Notes: a model not told the origin generated them from the sequence alone. DNA of 64,000 bases from Echinometra lucunter (GCA_029962745.1 CM057167.1:21316679-21380678), one strand, 5' to 3'; shown: positions 21,672 to 34,183, numbered from the stretch's first letter. Numbers and translations are program-made.

Positions 21672-22545
21672 TGGAGACCTGAGAAAGTGTCTCTGTCTAT
21701 GTCTCTCTTTCTTTCTCTCCCTCCTTCCCATCCTCCCTCCCTCCCTTTCTGAATGTTCCCCCTATCTTCCCTCCATCCTCTCCTCTCTTCCCGCCCCTTT
21801 TCTCTCAAACCAGTCCAACCGCAGTGTACCGCACTGCGCCTTTATAGTTACTGATTCCCAAGAGACTGACCGAAAACTTGCCATCGACAGCAAAAAACAA
21901 ACAAACATACCAAGAAACAAATAGGTAAGAAAACAGGAGTCCATAGTCATCTGAGAAATTCAAAACTAAATTTCGAGCAACAGTCATCGATCTGGGCTGC
22001 AACTTTGCCCCTAGTCCCACGTTGTGTAATACCATTCAATAATGAAATACATTACAGAGAGACAAGTCGATTCATAATTATCTAAGATTGGCACCAGTGA
22101 GAAATGTTGAAAGTTTGTTCTCTCTCACCTTCTCTCTCTCTATCTAAAAAGCAATTCTGGGAGAGAAATCCCCTTCTTCCGGTGATTTTTTTTTTTTTAC
22201 TCACAGTCAATTTTCCATCAAAGAGTGCCGTGACTATAATGCTTTTACCGCAGGCTGGCGCTATACTGAATCAGACCAAACGAGTCGAGAGTCAACTAAA
22301 GAGCTTGGAAGTACAGACTAAATCAAATTATACAACATAAGGGGTTTCGGGTGAGGGCAGGGGGCGGGGATGTGATGTTTACAGTCTGGTATACCTTAGT
22401 AATTCACAAAAAATATGAGCCCTTATCATTAGCGCCCCCTCCTCTGACTGCAAATTGATACCCCCCAAGGCAACCGAAATATATTTGTGCCCCCCTTTTC
22501 CCCTTCATGCTTGTCACATTTTTATTTATTTTTTTTTGGATCTGG
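21672..22545. other. spacer, no gene seen
   Basis: A pyrimidine-rich tract (21699-21800, TCCCTCC-type) and two short CT runs near 22120-22142. The open frames are compositional artefacts. Confidence 0.45.
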
Positions 22546-22853
22546 AGGGCGTTTCATAAAGCTGTTCGTAAAGTTATATGAATGACATTACGAACGACTT
22601 GAGTATGGCAAGCCAAAGAGAATTCTCAATCATTATAAACTGCATCAGCTAAAGCTGAAATATGCAGATGTAGACTAACGTTACTTTTATTTAAAATATT
22701 TTCATTGCGAAGTATTCTTTGCCACAATTTAATTCAGATTATAGGAAATGTAGTCACACTTTGTTAAAAGATCGGGAAAAACTTTGAGTATCGCATCTGA
22801 CACTTCATATTCGAGTTGTTCAGCTGTACGAACAGCTTTATGAAATACCACCC
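22546..22853. mobile_element. 308-bp MITE (TTCATAAAGCTG family)
   Basis: The ends GGGCGTTTCATAAAGCTGTT and AACAGCTTTATGAAATACCA are inverted copies, as in the 162-bp element at 14030-14191. The longer interior (GACTTGAGTATGGCAAGCC; GTAGTCACACTTTGTTAAAA) matches the repeat at 8334-8910. It therefore links those two and shows what the 8334 copy looked like before the MITE inserted. Confidence 0.8.
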
Positions 22854-23690
22854 TGAGCTCCCCGCCCCCTTGGTTAAAGAATCAAATATCTGCCACCGAT
22901 GTTTAAGGCTTAGTTTCCTATTTGGTTTCTGAAAATAAGCTGTTCATAATACAGGATGGATATGAAAATAGTATATCATTATTTAGCCCAAAGTTGATTT
23001 ATATGCCAACATATTGATATGAGGATTGACTCACAGTTACAAAATGGCCGTACCATATAACATGAAAAGGGAGGGTAGCGGGAGAAATTCAGAAATATGC
23101 TATAAATAGAAAGTCAATATAGGGCTAGGATGATTTCACTCTCTAATTCTCTGTGAAGGAAAGGCTTTCTTTTTATAGATTGAAGCCATATAACTTATCC
23201 TATATGATATTATACGGAATGTATAGAGAGTGTGAACTTACCTTTATCTTTTTTTTTTTAATTCGTTATTACTGGCACTTTTAAATTCTTATGATTTCAT
23301 CAAGCTACTAAATGATATTTCGAAAATTTCAATGAAGCCGGCATGCAAAGTGCTTAGATGTTTTGTCAGGTCCGCTAGCCTACAGGCTAATATCTATCTC
23401 TCTTTAAAAGAAGGGAACAATGACTTTTGTCCTCACTTTACTGCAAAATCGAAAAGAAAGTTAAAAGAACAAGTTTTGTGACAAGTGTCAGATATAAACT
23501 GATAGGTAACAAAATTTACGACAAATCACAATATTTACAAATGATTCGGGTGATCAGTGGAAAAAAGAAAAAAATTGTACTATGTTTTGATTCCTTAATA
23601 AAACACAAAAATGAAAAAAAAAAAGTTTTGTGACAAGTGTCCATTTAATAATAATCTTAAGGCTTTAATCTTGATCAGCATTCTTGCGGT
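22854..23690. other. spacer, no gene seen
   Basis: AT-rich. A twofold word, AAAGTTTTGTGACAAGTGTC, appears with small changes near 23469 and 23622. Nothing else is distinguishable. Confidence 0.4.
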
Positions 23691-23699
23691 TCTTTCTTT

Positions 23700-24221
23700 C
23701 CGACGATGCCGATGAGTCATTCCGTCTGAGCTGAACGGATTCCCTCTGCGTCACGTGACTTTAGTTTACATTGGCTCTTCGGCCATTTTGAATAGGTGCG
23801 GAAGTAGAGCGATCGAGATCACACACAACAAGTAATCTTCATCTTCGTATCAAATTCGCTTTTGCTTCATGTTCATCTCTGTCTTGTTGCGATATTATAT
23901 GGATTTCGTGGATTACAATCACATGAATGTTATGTCAGGATATGATAATGGTTTGGAATCTTGTTTGAGCGTGGAAACGTATTTTTGAGGACCTTGCATC
24001 TTGGATTTTACCCTGCAGCGCCCTTGGAATAGGTCGCTGCAGCAGTCGTGCGTTCGCCAGTGGACTCCCTCTGCTAGCAGCAGAGGGCTCGCTCGCTCAC
24101 TGCGGTCAGCTCATCTCTAACTCGCATCGCAACCAGTTGATATCGTTTACATTGTCAGAAGTGTTGTACTTTCTTCAACTTTACTGCCGTTTTAAGCATT
24201 CCATTATCTTTCTTCAAAAAG
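23700..24221 (+). promoter_or_regulatory. promoter-like island and candidate non-coding first exon
   Basis: This is the only GC- and CpG-richer stretch in the surrounding region. It has TGAGTCAT (AP-1 type) at 23713, CACGTG at 23752-23757, GGCCATTTTG (YY1-like) at 23781-23790 and GCGGAAGT (ETS-like) at 23798-23805, within 100 bp. That clustering is typical of TATA-less housekeeping promoters. A long region without an ATG in the frame of interest follows and ends in a usable donor AAAAAG|GTATAA (24222). A perfect hairpin CCCTCTGCTAGCAGCAGAGG lies near 24068. I infer a transcription start near 23.8 kb reading rightwards, with the PTPN3/4-like exon at 37461 as the likely partner. Confidence 0.45.
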
Positions 24222-25366
24222 GTATAAACTATCTAAGTATCTTGAGTTTGAGTTTGATCTTAAAATAAATGGAATCCTGTTCCATCCTTCTGAATCTGAA
24301 TGAGTGATCAAAATAAAATGTTATTTTTAAAATTTGATGTTGAATTTAAAAGTTGCTGTTGTGGTTGTGCCAGTGCAATGGATCTTCATTGTCAATATCT
24401 TTGAAATTTATCATCAATGAAATGTCTTGTTTTTTAGGTTTATTGATAAATTATTTCAATATTTATGGATGATAGCTAGTGAGTGCCTCTCACACTACCC
24501 TAATTTGAGATGTATTCTTAATTATAAATCTCAAAATCAAATGAGATATCAAACAAATTTGTGTGATGGGGTGACTATGGTACATGTAGATCTATGCTCT
24601 AAAATGTTTAGAAATTTTAATGGTAGTTGATTTAGGTCGCTCTTTCCATTGATCCTATCATTTTCATATAGAATTTTGAAATAATTACTACTGAACTTCA
24701 AAGATGCATGTAACTAGGCCATCGGCACTTTGGTCATGCCTGAAATATGCCTGCAATATTGTTACAACCATTACAGTATGTCTGCCATATTTCCCATAGC
24801 TGAGGGAGGTACACTATGACAACAGAGACTAAAGCTAATAGAATGTACACAAAATTTTGATTGTGAAGACAATTCAACAGATTTGTACAGCTGGACAGTG
24901 AGTGACACCAAAATAAAAGAGAGGAAATGGTTAACTTGTCTCTTGCCTTTGAACATATCTAGTTCAAGTTTTATCATGGTCTGTAAAAGTCTATGCAAAG
25001 AGAGTGACAGTCCATCCCAGCAAAGCAGAACTGTCCTGTACAGGGCCGTACGCAGAAATTTTTTCCGGGGGGGGGGGGGGGGGGGGGGGGGCAAGACGCG
25101 TAAAAATTTTCAAAGAAACTCGAAAGCGAGGGAGCAAAGCAACCGAGTTGGTCACGAGGACGCTTTTGCATTTTTAAAAGTGAAATTCAAGGATTTGGTG
25201 CTGTTTTTGGTGGATTTTATGAAAAATTTCAATTAAAAAAATTTGAGTTTTCAAAATTTCTGGGGGGGGGGGGGGGGCAATTGATACATGTGGAGAAAAT
25301 TCCTATCTGTGAACTTGTACATGAGCCCCATTCCCTGCAGAGTAGAATGGTACAGTATCAATTTCA
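24222..25366. other. probable intron sequence with poly-G-associated repeat end
   Basis: No exon recognised. At 25041-25094 the text GGGCCGTACGCAGAAATTTT precedes a G20-plus tract, followed by GCGAGGGAGCAAAGCAACCG, a layout repeated elsewhere in the window. A second G tract lies at 25262-25277. Confidence 0.45.
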
Positions 25367-25980
25367 AGGGCAAGTCCACAATGAGATGAAGTTAATTTCA
25401 ATTAAAAAAAACTAAAAGTATCCATTTTAAAGCAGTGAAAATGGGATGAAAATTGTATTAAAAATAAGGTACATGTAGTTATGAATTTTCAAAGTTTCGC
25501 AATTTTTTCGCAATTTTTTCGCAAAACAGTTTTTGAACAGTCATATAAATATTCACCGAATGAGTTGATGATCAGTTCATACCCTCATTATTCGCCATGT
25601 ACAAAAATGTCAGAAAATTTTTTAGTTTTTCTCACCAAAACTGAAAACTTGTCCATCATGTCTCCGTACATACATGTACATGTATGCTTGTATTAGACTA
25701 AAATACCATTAAATTGTAAGTAGTGCATGTATGAAAGGAGTATTTGGGACAACTTTTACATTTTTGTAGCTAAAATATGAAATTTTTGCCATTTCTGTGT
25801 ACATGTTATATGACATCATCAACTCATGAATATTCATATTGACTGTTCAAGAACTGTTTTGCGAAATAAATTCATAACTTCCTTATTTTTCATCCGACTG
25901 TCATCAAATTTTCACTGTTTTGTTTGAAATTTTTTACTCTTTTTAATGGAATAAACTTCATCCCATTGTGGACTTGCCCT
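25367..25980. mobile_element. 614-bp fold-back element, TTAA family
   Basis: The left tip AGGGCAAGTCCACAATGAGA and right tip ATCCCATTGTGGACTTGCCC are inverted. The first bases (AGGGCAAGTCCAC) match the tip of the 19507 element (AGGGAAAGTCCAC). TTAA follows the right end (25981-25984); the left flank is TTCA, probably a mutated TTAA. Arms also share AACAGTTTTTGAACAGTCAT and ATGACTGTTCAAGAACTGTT-like words. The centre holds ACATGTACATGTATG. Non-coding. Confidence 0.8.
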
Positions 25981-25984
25981 TTAA

Positions 25985-28900
25985 TGCTTCATAAGACTGG
26001 GAAGGAAGGTGAAGGGGAATTCTCCACATGTCCATTCCTTGTAAAGTTCAAGTTAAGCTGTCTGCCTGTACATGTAGGTGCATTTGCAGAGAATTCACAC
26101 TCGATTGCTGCCTTAGTTGCAAAGCCTTACATTATATTATGAATTTCCTGGGCTAATGCTTCTTGTCAGTGGTAAGGAAAGGAGGAAATTCTCTACATGT
26201 CTCTTGCTTTGGAAAGTTCAAGTTGATGCTCCTGTTTTTGCCGGCCAGGGAACAGAGAGACCCATTGAGAGTGGTTAGGGTAGGGTCCTTCAGGGGGGAA
26301 GGAGGTGAACTCAGGAATAGCACTGACCTTTTAGAAGAGAAAATTCAATCACCAAGTAGCCAGGCCAAGTCTTGTAGGCTTAATGTTAATGATGAAGAAA
26401 GGAGAACAGAGAGAGAGAGACAGAGAGAGAAAGAGAGTGGAGTTCTGTTCTATGTTTTTTTTTGTTTCTTGTTTTACTTACATTGTTATGTTATGTTATG
26501 TTATGAATGAACATTGTGCAGTGTTATTGCACTTGACTGAAGTATATGCTGGGAGTTGAGGAGAGAAGATGATTCAAAGATGTGCATGTTGAAATTGTCG
26601 CTGTTTATTAATTTAGCTTAGAATAGTAAAAAGAAATGGAAAAGATGATGTTGTTGTAGGCCTTGATAGAAATAAGGAAATTGAGCATTCTAGTCAATCA
26701 TAGCTTTCATTTCACCCTTTGTACATTTGATGTTTTAATACTTGATGAACGAAATGACATCAAATCAAAATGCAAGGAGAACAAATAATAAAGGGAATTC
26801 TACCCTTACCATAGTGTATGACTGATCTGAAACTTGCAAATTAATTGGAAGTACATGTACTATATGTTTCCTGAGGCACAGAAACATGTTGAACATGCAT
26901 GCCACAAATCTTCTTGAACTGATCTAAAAATAAATTACCATGTTCAGAATTAGCTGATTACTGAAAAGAGATGCACTTGACGATTGCTAAGATGAAGACG
27001 GCGTACAATTCGAATTATGCCCTATCCTAAGATGCAGATGTACACATGTAGAAATCAATGAAGGGAGGTAGAAAATCAATTTGGGATGGAGGAGAAAGAG
27101 GAAAGAGTTCCTATATAACCTCCAGGAGATATTTGCCAGCCCCCTAGCCTAGGCTATGGCATTCTTGAGCGGCTCAAGGTGAATGGATTTTATAAGGTCA
27201 GAGACTCTAGGAGCAGATGTGAGATGCGGTCATGCTTTGAACATGGGGGCAAGTTCACATGCACGCTGACTAAACTCTGGATCTCCATTTTCCTTCAGAG
27301 TTCGTATAGTTGTAATGATATTAATGAAATTGTATAAATTCATGTCTCTTGGAACTGTAGCCCACATGAATAAATGGAAGTACAGTATGTGTACATTCCC
27401 ACACCATGTAAATTTCATTGGGAAATCCTATTTCATTTCTTTTTTTCATATTCATAATCCAGCATTATCCAACTGCTCCTTGTACATGGTAAGCCTACCT
27501 TGTGAACAAATGTACTTGTAGCTACAGAGCGTGCAGATATATTTGCAATTTGCATCGAGACTTGCTTGCACGGTTATCGTTTACTAATATTAGTCATACG
27601 TACCTTGTCATACTCAATACACATGTTGGTATAATTTGTTGTTGTACTAGATGACTCAAAGCCATGTTAATGCATAACATATATTTGCAGCAACAAGACG
27701 GGTACATGTGTTTTCAATTTATCTGAAAGCTACAGGCTGCAGCTACTGTACATATATATGTACACTGTGATTTACCCTCATGCATGTACATGTATCTCTA
27801 TGAGGGACATTCACACATGTATGGGCAAAGCTATACCTTGAATTTCAGTGGAAACAGGGCTCTCTGATGCCAGAAGGTACAAGTTGGATTCTGTTAAAAG
27901 ATTTCTATCCACGACACAGGACCACCTTGTGTCGGGGACTGTGCCGATATGAAGCATGAGGCTTTGCTAATGGAGTGTGTAGAAACAAAAAAAAGACGAG
28001 GGGGAAAAGGAGAGAAATACGAGAGGGGTCGTGCTCTTTCGTATCTCTCTTTTCTTTTTCTGGTATATCAGGAGAGGAGGGGGTTGGGATACACTGCTTT
28101 TATTTTATTTTATCCTTATTTGTTTCCCAAAGTCTGTTCAGTTGCATTTCTGCTGTGATGTTAAGGTTACAGGGGTCATCGCCAATAAGTTGACTGAAAA
28201 CATGACCCCCCCCCCCCCTCCCCGTAAAATTGCACTCTGAAGTTTGAGCCCTATGGCTATGCTACATTGTAGGTGAACTTTGCTTTAGATTTCCTGGAAG
28301 GTACAGTGTAAGTCATTGTGGAGGTGGAACTTTGGTTGTAAGAATTGAAAAATAATGTACCTTGACAGAAACATCATTGCAGGTTTTATTTCAACAAATA
28401 CTAGTTAATCGTTGATTAGTGTATAGTATACATGTACACATTCGTGTGTATTTACATTTTTGTACAATACATATGACCAACAGCCTTCAAAACCAATGTC
28501 CCATGAAACCAACATGTACATGTACTTGTATGTGAAGGTAGTCTGGACTGCTGGGCCAGTTTTTAGTGCTAGACTTACTGCACAGAACTTTTTATTAAAC
28601 GTGCAAGACCAAAATGAAAAAGGAAGCCTTACAAAAGTTTTGAGAGAGAGAGCGCTGCTAATTCTCTTCAAAGTTGCATTGATTCATATTTTGTCATGAA
28701 ATAAACTGTATTTGCAAAATATCTGGAACATTGAAAGTAAGTGACAAAGTTTTGCCCATTCAAAACAATAAAGGGTAAAATGAAATGATATTGTGAAATG
28801 TGTACTATTTCCATTTCATGTCTGTGGGAAATCTTCATCAGGTATTTATCAAATTGTGGTTAATCATTCTTTAACCTGGGAGTATCAAGCCAGGGAAAAA

Positions 28901-29780
28901 TACTCTTTTCATCTTTCTCTCCCTCTCTCACTCCCCCGCCTCTCTTTCAATGACTTTTGATTACATGTACTTTCATTAGTTTCAATAGTTTCCTAGTTTC
29001 AATAGCACATTATACTTCTAAACTAAATTTTTTTCATTATTATTGATTAAAAGTAATATATTACACTTGCATTTAGGCTTTAACAGCATTATGAAAGTAT
29101 GTACTTGTACACGTAGATGTACATGTAGCTGAGTTAGTGGTAAAAAATTATTTTAGAAAAATCAAAGAAATAATCCTCTGTGAAGAAAATGATCACTGGA
29201 AGAGTGAATATTGGTTTTCATGAAGATTAGTGAGAGAGTTATTCCTGGTACGAGTTATTTTGAAGTCTTACTTGAGGATATCATCATATCTAGTGGATTA
29301 GGTTTAATTGTCAAAAGAAATCCATACCATTGTCGCTACAGTGTATGTATACCTTCCTGTAACAGTTTGGATTGATTGATTGTTTTTTCTTCAAAAGTTT
29401 AAAATGCTAGGCCTGAGGAAACGTTTTGTCATTGCTGCATCCTTCCTTGTCTTGTCGTGACAGTTAGTATCGATTAAAATATCCTTTTGAAATAAGGATT
29501 TGGTTCTGTCTACATGTAAGGAGTCTAAGGACTAACATACATGTACACGCTGGAGCTGAAACCGAGGGATTTCCCCTGGAATATCCTGGTTGACATGAAG
29601 TTTTTATATCCTTGTTTTTCTTCTTGCATTTTTCCTCATGAGAGCTCTTTTTTTTAAAATGTGTGTTAAAAGTTTTGAAAAAGTCAAATTTTGGAGAAGT
29701 AATTGTAATCTTAACTCCCCCCCCCCAACAGAGCTCTGTACACGAAGCCATACATGTATACGTAGGTCTTTTTGATTTGT
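25985..29780. other. probable intron, no exon recognised
   Basis: Low-complexity patches are (GA)n at about 26409-26436, (TTATG)n at 26488-26506 and poly-C at 28206-28220. ACATGTA palindromes are frequent (for example 27780-27800 and 28515-28530). The short open frames have no domain-like sequence. Confidence 0.45.
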
Positions 29781-29784
29781 TTAA

Positions 29785-30192
29785 CCCATTCATGACAGAG
29801 GTCCACATTTTGTGGTTTGGCCTAATATCTTTTGATGCAAAGCCCTAAAAATCATACCAAATACATGAGCAGAAAGAGCAAAAAATTCTACACAAACTGT
29901 GCCCATTTTGGTTGCGTCAATATTCGTTGTTTGATGCTGAAAATTTTTTAAAGGAAAATAAGCATAAAAATCCTTAAATTGGCAATGTGATAAAAAGTTT
30001 AAAATCACCGTTTTCCCCTGCAAATTGGCAACTTTTTGACTTCTCATCATAATTTCTGTCAATTTATATTCATTTCAGATACATGATGTTTCATAAGAAA
30101 AATGTAGCAATAAAATAAAAATGTTGGTGTTGCCAATTTGAAGAATAAAAGCTGATCAAATTAGGCTTTAAATAATTCCTGTCACGAATGGG
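29785..30192. mobile_element. 408-bp TTAA|CCC...GGG|TTAA element, copy 1
   Basis: The tips CCCATTCATGACA and TGTCACGAATGGG are inverted and flanked by TTAA (29781-29784 and 30193-30196), the signature of piggyBac-type transposition. The interior is partly palindromic and contains AAATTGGCAATGTGATAAAA, GCAAATTGGCAAC and GTTGCCAATTTGAAG. A nearly identical copy occurs at 40986-41390. No transposase is encoded, so it would need one in trans. Confidence 0.88.
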
Positions 30193-30196
30193 TTAA

Positions 30197-30563
30197 CCCA
30201 TAGAGGTACAGTGTCACCTTTAGGAGACACTTTTGTAGTATATGTTGGTCCAGAATATTTGGCAGTACATATCATACATGAGCAGAAAAAGAAAAATGCA
30301 CTGAAAAATTTGAGTCAAATTATAGCAGTTTAATGGTAACTAATCATTAAACTCTTTAAATTGGTAATGTATAATCACTATTTCCATGTTCAAATTGGCA
30401 ATTTCTGATGAGATTTTACAATTATACTTCATTTTGCTTCATGTTATATCCATATTTTTTTTCTCCAAACTATGTAAGCATGGAAATAAAATAACTGTTG
30501 TTGCCAATTTGAGGATTTAAGATTATTAATTTAGACCCCAAGAAAGCTCTGTACCTCTATGGG
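30197..30563. mobile_element. 367-bp TTAA element abutting copy 1
   Basis: The tips CCCATAGAGGTACAG and CTCTGTACCTCTATGGG are inverted, flanked by TTAA at 30193-30196 and 30564-30567. The left TTAA is the same four bases that close the preceding element. The tips differ from those of its neighbour beyond CCCAT, so it is a different subfamily. The interior again has CAAATTGGCAATTTC and TTGTTGCCAATTTGAGG. Confidence 0.87.
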
Positions 30564-30567
30564 TTAA

Positions 30568-31904
30568 AACTAGATTTCTTTCTGCACTGTCATACTTTTC
30601 TCTCTGTCTTTCTCTCTGTCTTTCTCTCTTTCTGTCTCTCTTTCTGTCTCTCCCTCCCTCCCCCTCCCCATTTCTTAGTAATAGTATTTAATCATACCAT
30701 ACCTTATACTGGGACTGCTGGGAGTATCATGATCATCCTTGGAAAACCCTGTTCCACCTGCATGTACATTACCTTTCCCCCTCCCCACCCTAGCCTCCCT
30801 CTCTCTCTCTCTCTCTCTCTCCCTTTCTCCTGCTACCTCCTCCCTCCCCCTCAGGCCCGTAAAGCTCCGCCATTTTGTCCAGATCCATTAGAAGGCCGAC
30901 CTAAGCACCATCAATATTCATGATGAAAAATGAATAATTCATTTTGTTAGATGATTCCAAGGAGTAGCGTGGGTTTGTGCATGTTTTAAAACATCACGCC
31001 CATCAGCTAAAAACATGCGCAATAAATGCACTATAAATACGCAACAAATGCGCATTAAATGAAAGTGTCACAATAAAATTGATACGTGCAATAGATATGA
31101 ATACTGCAACAGTGTTATCGATATCATGGCGATAATGGGTGCTTATCGGCACCTTCAAATGATCCGAAAGAGGCGGAGCCTAATGCCATTCGTCGTGTAA
31201 ATTTATTATACATGTATGTCTATGCCCCCCCTCCTCTCTCTCTTTCTCCCCTCGTAGTTATACATGTAGTATTTAATCATTCTTTATTCCTGGGAGTATC
31301 ATCCTTGGAAACAATTCTGTTCCACTTCTCTCTCCCTCTCCCTGTCTCTCCCCCTCTCCGTCCCTTCATGCCTCCTTCCTCTCCTCTCTCTTTCTCTCTC
31401 TCTCTCTTTCCTCCCTCTCAGTAATAGAATTTAATCATACCTTGGCCTGGGAGTGTCATCCCTGGAGAGAGAGTGCTCTAGAAGAAAAAGGGAATCTTGT
31501 GAATCAAGTAGTTTAGGTTTCTCTGCTTCCTTATGACATCAGCTACAAGGGTAGTCATTCTTAAGAGTTCTTATTCAAGGTCCTTGCAAAAGTCTTGATG
31601 TTCACCTACATGTACATGTATGTAGAACTACAGTTGCTTGTATGCAGGTGGCTTATCCTTAGGCCTACATTTTCTGCAATGAAATGGAAATGAACTCAAT
31701 GAAACTTCATTTGCATGGATTAAATACTTGGCACAGGCAACCCAAAGTCTACTCTACAAATCAGAGGGGGGTGGGGATGGGGGTAGGGTGGAGGGCACAC
31801 GGTGAAAAAAATGTGCACAGATGCAAGAAAAGTAAAGAAGATATTGTATATCCTCAAAATGCGTCAAATTATACTCTGAGAATGAGATGCTGTATTTTGT
31901 TTTG
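30568..31904. repeat. CT-rich tracts alternating with a repeated TTTAATCAT...CTGGGAGTATCATCC phrase
   Basis: CT or TCTC microsatellites occur at 30597-30655, 30792-30820, 31219-31250 and 31330-31420. Between them the phrase TATTTAATCAT, then CTGGGAGTATCATCCTTGG, then CTGTTCCAC recurs at about 30686-30755, 31270-31325 and 31429-31465, with a weaker version at 28860-28890. At 30940-31200 there is less repetitive sequence with CAATAAA, GCGATAATGGG and TTATCGG words. No gene seen. Confidence 0.55.
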
Positions 31905-32244
31905 TTAAGGTGCATTCTGATATGATGCAACTTCGTGCCGCCACATTTTTCGTGTACAGGTCTATGTGGTATGGGGCGACAAAAAAATGTCGCCGAGGCA
32001 GGATACATTTCGGTTTGCTGCCTGGCTGCAAAATAATGCACACCAATCAAATTCCTAAAAAGTTAGCACAAAAATTGTTGTCATGAGATTGTTAGCGCAA
32101 GTTTTGACAAAATTCTCTCTTATTTGAGAGTTGATGCATTAATGCGTTCTCATTAGCATAAGTGGTGGCACAAAGTCGCAATACATCTGAACAAAAAAAA
32201 ATGTAGGGACACAAAGTCGCATCATATCTGAACGCACCTTTTAA
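31905..32244. mobile_element. fold-back MITE, about 340 bp, copy 1
   Basis: The left end AAGGTGCATTCTGATATGAT is inverted at the right as ATCATATCTGAACGCACCTT. Inner arms carry GTCGCC/GGCGAC words and AAAAATGTCGCCGAGGCAGG. TTAA touches both ends, but two extra T residues on the right leave the duplication uncertain. The middle contains CACCAATCAAATTC and AAAAAGTTAGC, both conserved in the second copy at 37851-38183. Confidence 0.8.
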
Positions 32245-33954
32245 GGCTATGTGATAAGTTCTGTTTTGATTTCGATAAAAGACAGGGCGTTGTGTTCAAT
32301 GACAGGTAAGTGTCTCAAGATTATATTTCACTACATATAATTACAGGAATGAGTGCACTTGTGCACAAGCATACCTTTATACTCACAGTGTTTAGTGTAC
32401 ATGTTCACTGCTGTTCTATAATAATGTACTTCAGTGTGCCTCTGCAAGGAGTTGTTAGTAATTCCTTGGTCTCTGTATGCATGCTAGTCTTATCTCGCTT
32501 TTAATGATAAACTGATGCCCAAGTTCATATAAACATCCTGAAATAGTTTACACTTGGTCAGGAAGTGATGCGGTTTATTGCTCATAAAAGGCTCTTGAAC
32601 CCCCCTCAAGGGTATCCAGTGTCAATTTCAGGCACGACACCCCTGCCAAGTGGACTCTGAATAAGAGGGCGCTTTATCGGTCTGAGACCCTTTTTTGCAA
32701 TGCTCGTTCAAATCTCAAGTTGTGACTTCCTTCTTTGTCTCACTGTGCACGTAGATGCTGCTGCATTTTTTTTTTATCTGTCTCATATTAAAGTATCATT
32801 ACAAATTTATGGAAGCATGAACTCATTTTTAAAAAATACCCCCCTCCTTTACTGGTGTAAAAAAAGACCCCTTCCTTCAATTTACAAACTCTATTTTTTT
32901 CACAGACATGAAAAATGAAAATGTTTTGAAATATTCAGATGACAAAAGATTTTTTCCAACTTCAAACTTTTTTTTTTTCTGGGACACACTGTATATGTAA
33001 TGGAAGCTTCCTCTGAACTTTGTGGCAATACCTTCCACATGAAGTGCAAACTTACAGCTGGGAATGCATCTCCAATTCCCATCGAGTACTGTAAAATCAT
33101 ATTGGAGGAATTAGAAATTCAATTTGACAAAACATGAGAATGGTGAGCATATCTACATGTATGCATGGAAGAATACTACAGAAGAAAAGGACACAGGACA
33201 CCACTTCACCTAGAACTAGATAGCACAAAATCCTCCAGGAGTGATGCAATTCGAGAGATGTACATGTATCTGGGATTTGAGGGAAAATAATAAAATCGAA
33301 AAGGGCTCGAGTTCGTGACTTGGCGGTAAATATCCATCCGTCTTGACATGGCTGAAAATGGTCGAGTGAAGATGAGATGGGGAGGAGGAAGAAGAAGAGA
33401 CGGAGGACACTGGGAGATGTTTGAAGTCTCGTGTGCCTGCTTACGCTGTCGATCTGGGGGCCTCTCACGACTGAAAGCCCTCTGTGTGTACCGAAGGATC
33501 TTCGTGCCGACAGTTGTACAAATAGAAATAAATTGTCTGCGTCGGTCGCTTGTCACACCTAACCTCTTTTTGAGACAGGCCAGGAAGGGGGGAGAGGGGT
33601 TTCAGGTATGGAGCTGTGACTTGCTTCAGCTGTATCCAGAAAGAAATGAAAATTAATGAGATGGAACCTGGGATTGTAAAAAACAGAAGGCGTCTGTAAT
33701 GACAAGAGCTGGGATGATGTAATGATATGCAGGATGTAGGTCTATGTCTACAACTCTCTTGATTTGATATTATGTCCTTTTCTCTCACTTCCCTGCCCCC
33801 CCCCCCCCCCCCACCTTCATGTCATATCCCTCGTCCCATCTCCACGTTCTGAGAGTAAGACACACTTCGGTGGTTTTTGTAAAACTGTAGTTTTAATGCC
33901 CGAATCAAAGGTACTATTATACAATACTTATCTCTTACATGTACCTACATGTGG
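32245..33954. other. probable intron, no exon recognised
   Basis: Unremarkable AT-rich sequence with a poly-C tract at 33797-33812. The region 33280-33560 is somewhat GC-richer and carries overlapping open frames on both strands with no domain resemblance. Confidence 0.4.
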
Positions 33955-33960
33955 CTCAAT

Positions 33961-34183
33961 TATGGTGGCCCTGAAGTACACTCGACAACAGGTCATGTGC
34001 GACGTGAATTTCGCATCCAAGGTCCTGATTTTCGCAGCGCGGGTCGTGAACTTCGCATCTCAGGTCATGAATTTCGCGCCACCGGCTGTGAATTTCACGA
34101 CCCGCGATGCGAAATTCAGGACCTGGGATGCGAAATTCATGTCGCACATGACCTGTTGTCAAGCGTACTTCAGGGCCACCATA
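33961..34183. mobile_element. 223-bp palindromic MITE with 6-bp target duplication
   Basis: The tips TATGGTGGCCCTGAAGTACA and TGTTGTCAAGCGTACTTCAG/GGCCACCATA are inverted. CTCAAT flanks both sides (33955-33960 and 34184-34189), a convincing target-site duplication. The inside is built of repeated units of the type GGTCNTGAATTTCGCATC, present about seven times in one or the other orientation and alternating with CACGACCCGCG-like words. Non-coding; the open frames crossing it are by-products. Confidence 0.85.
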
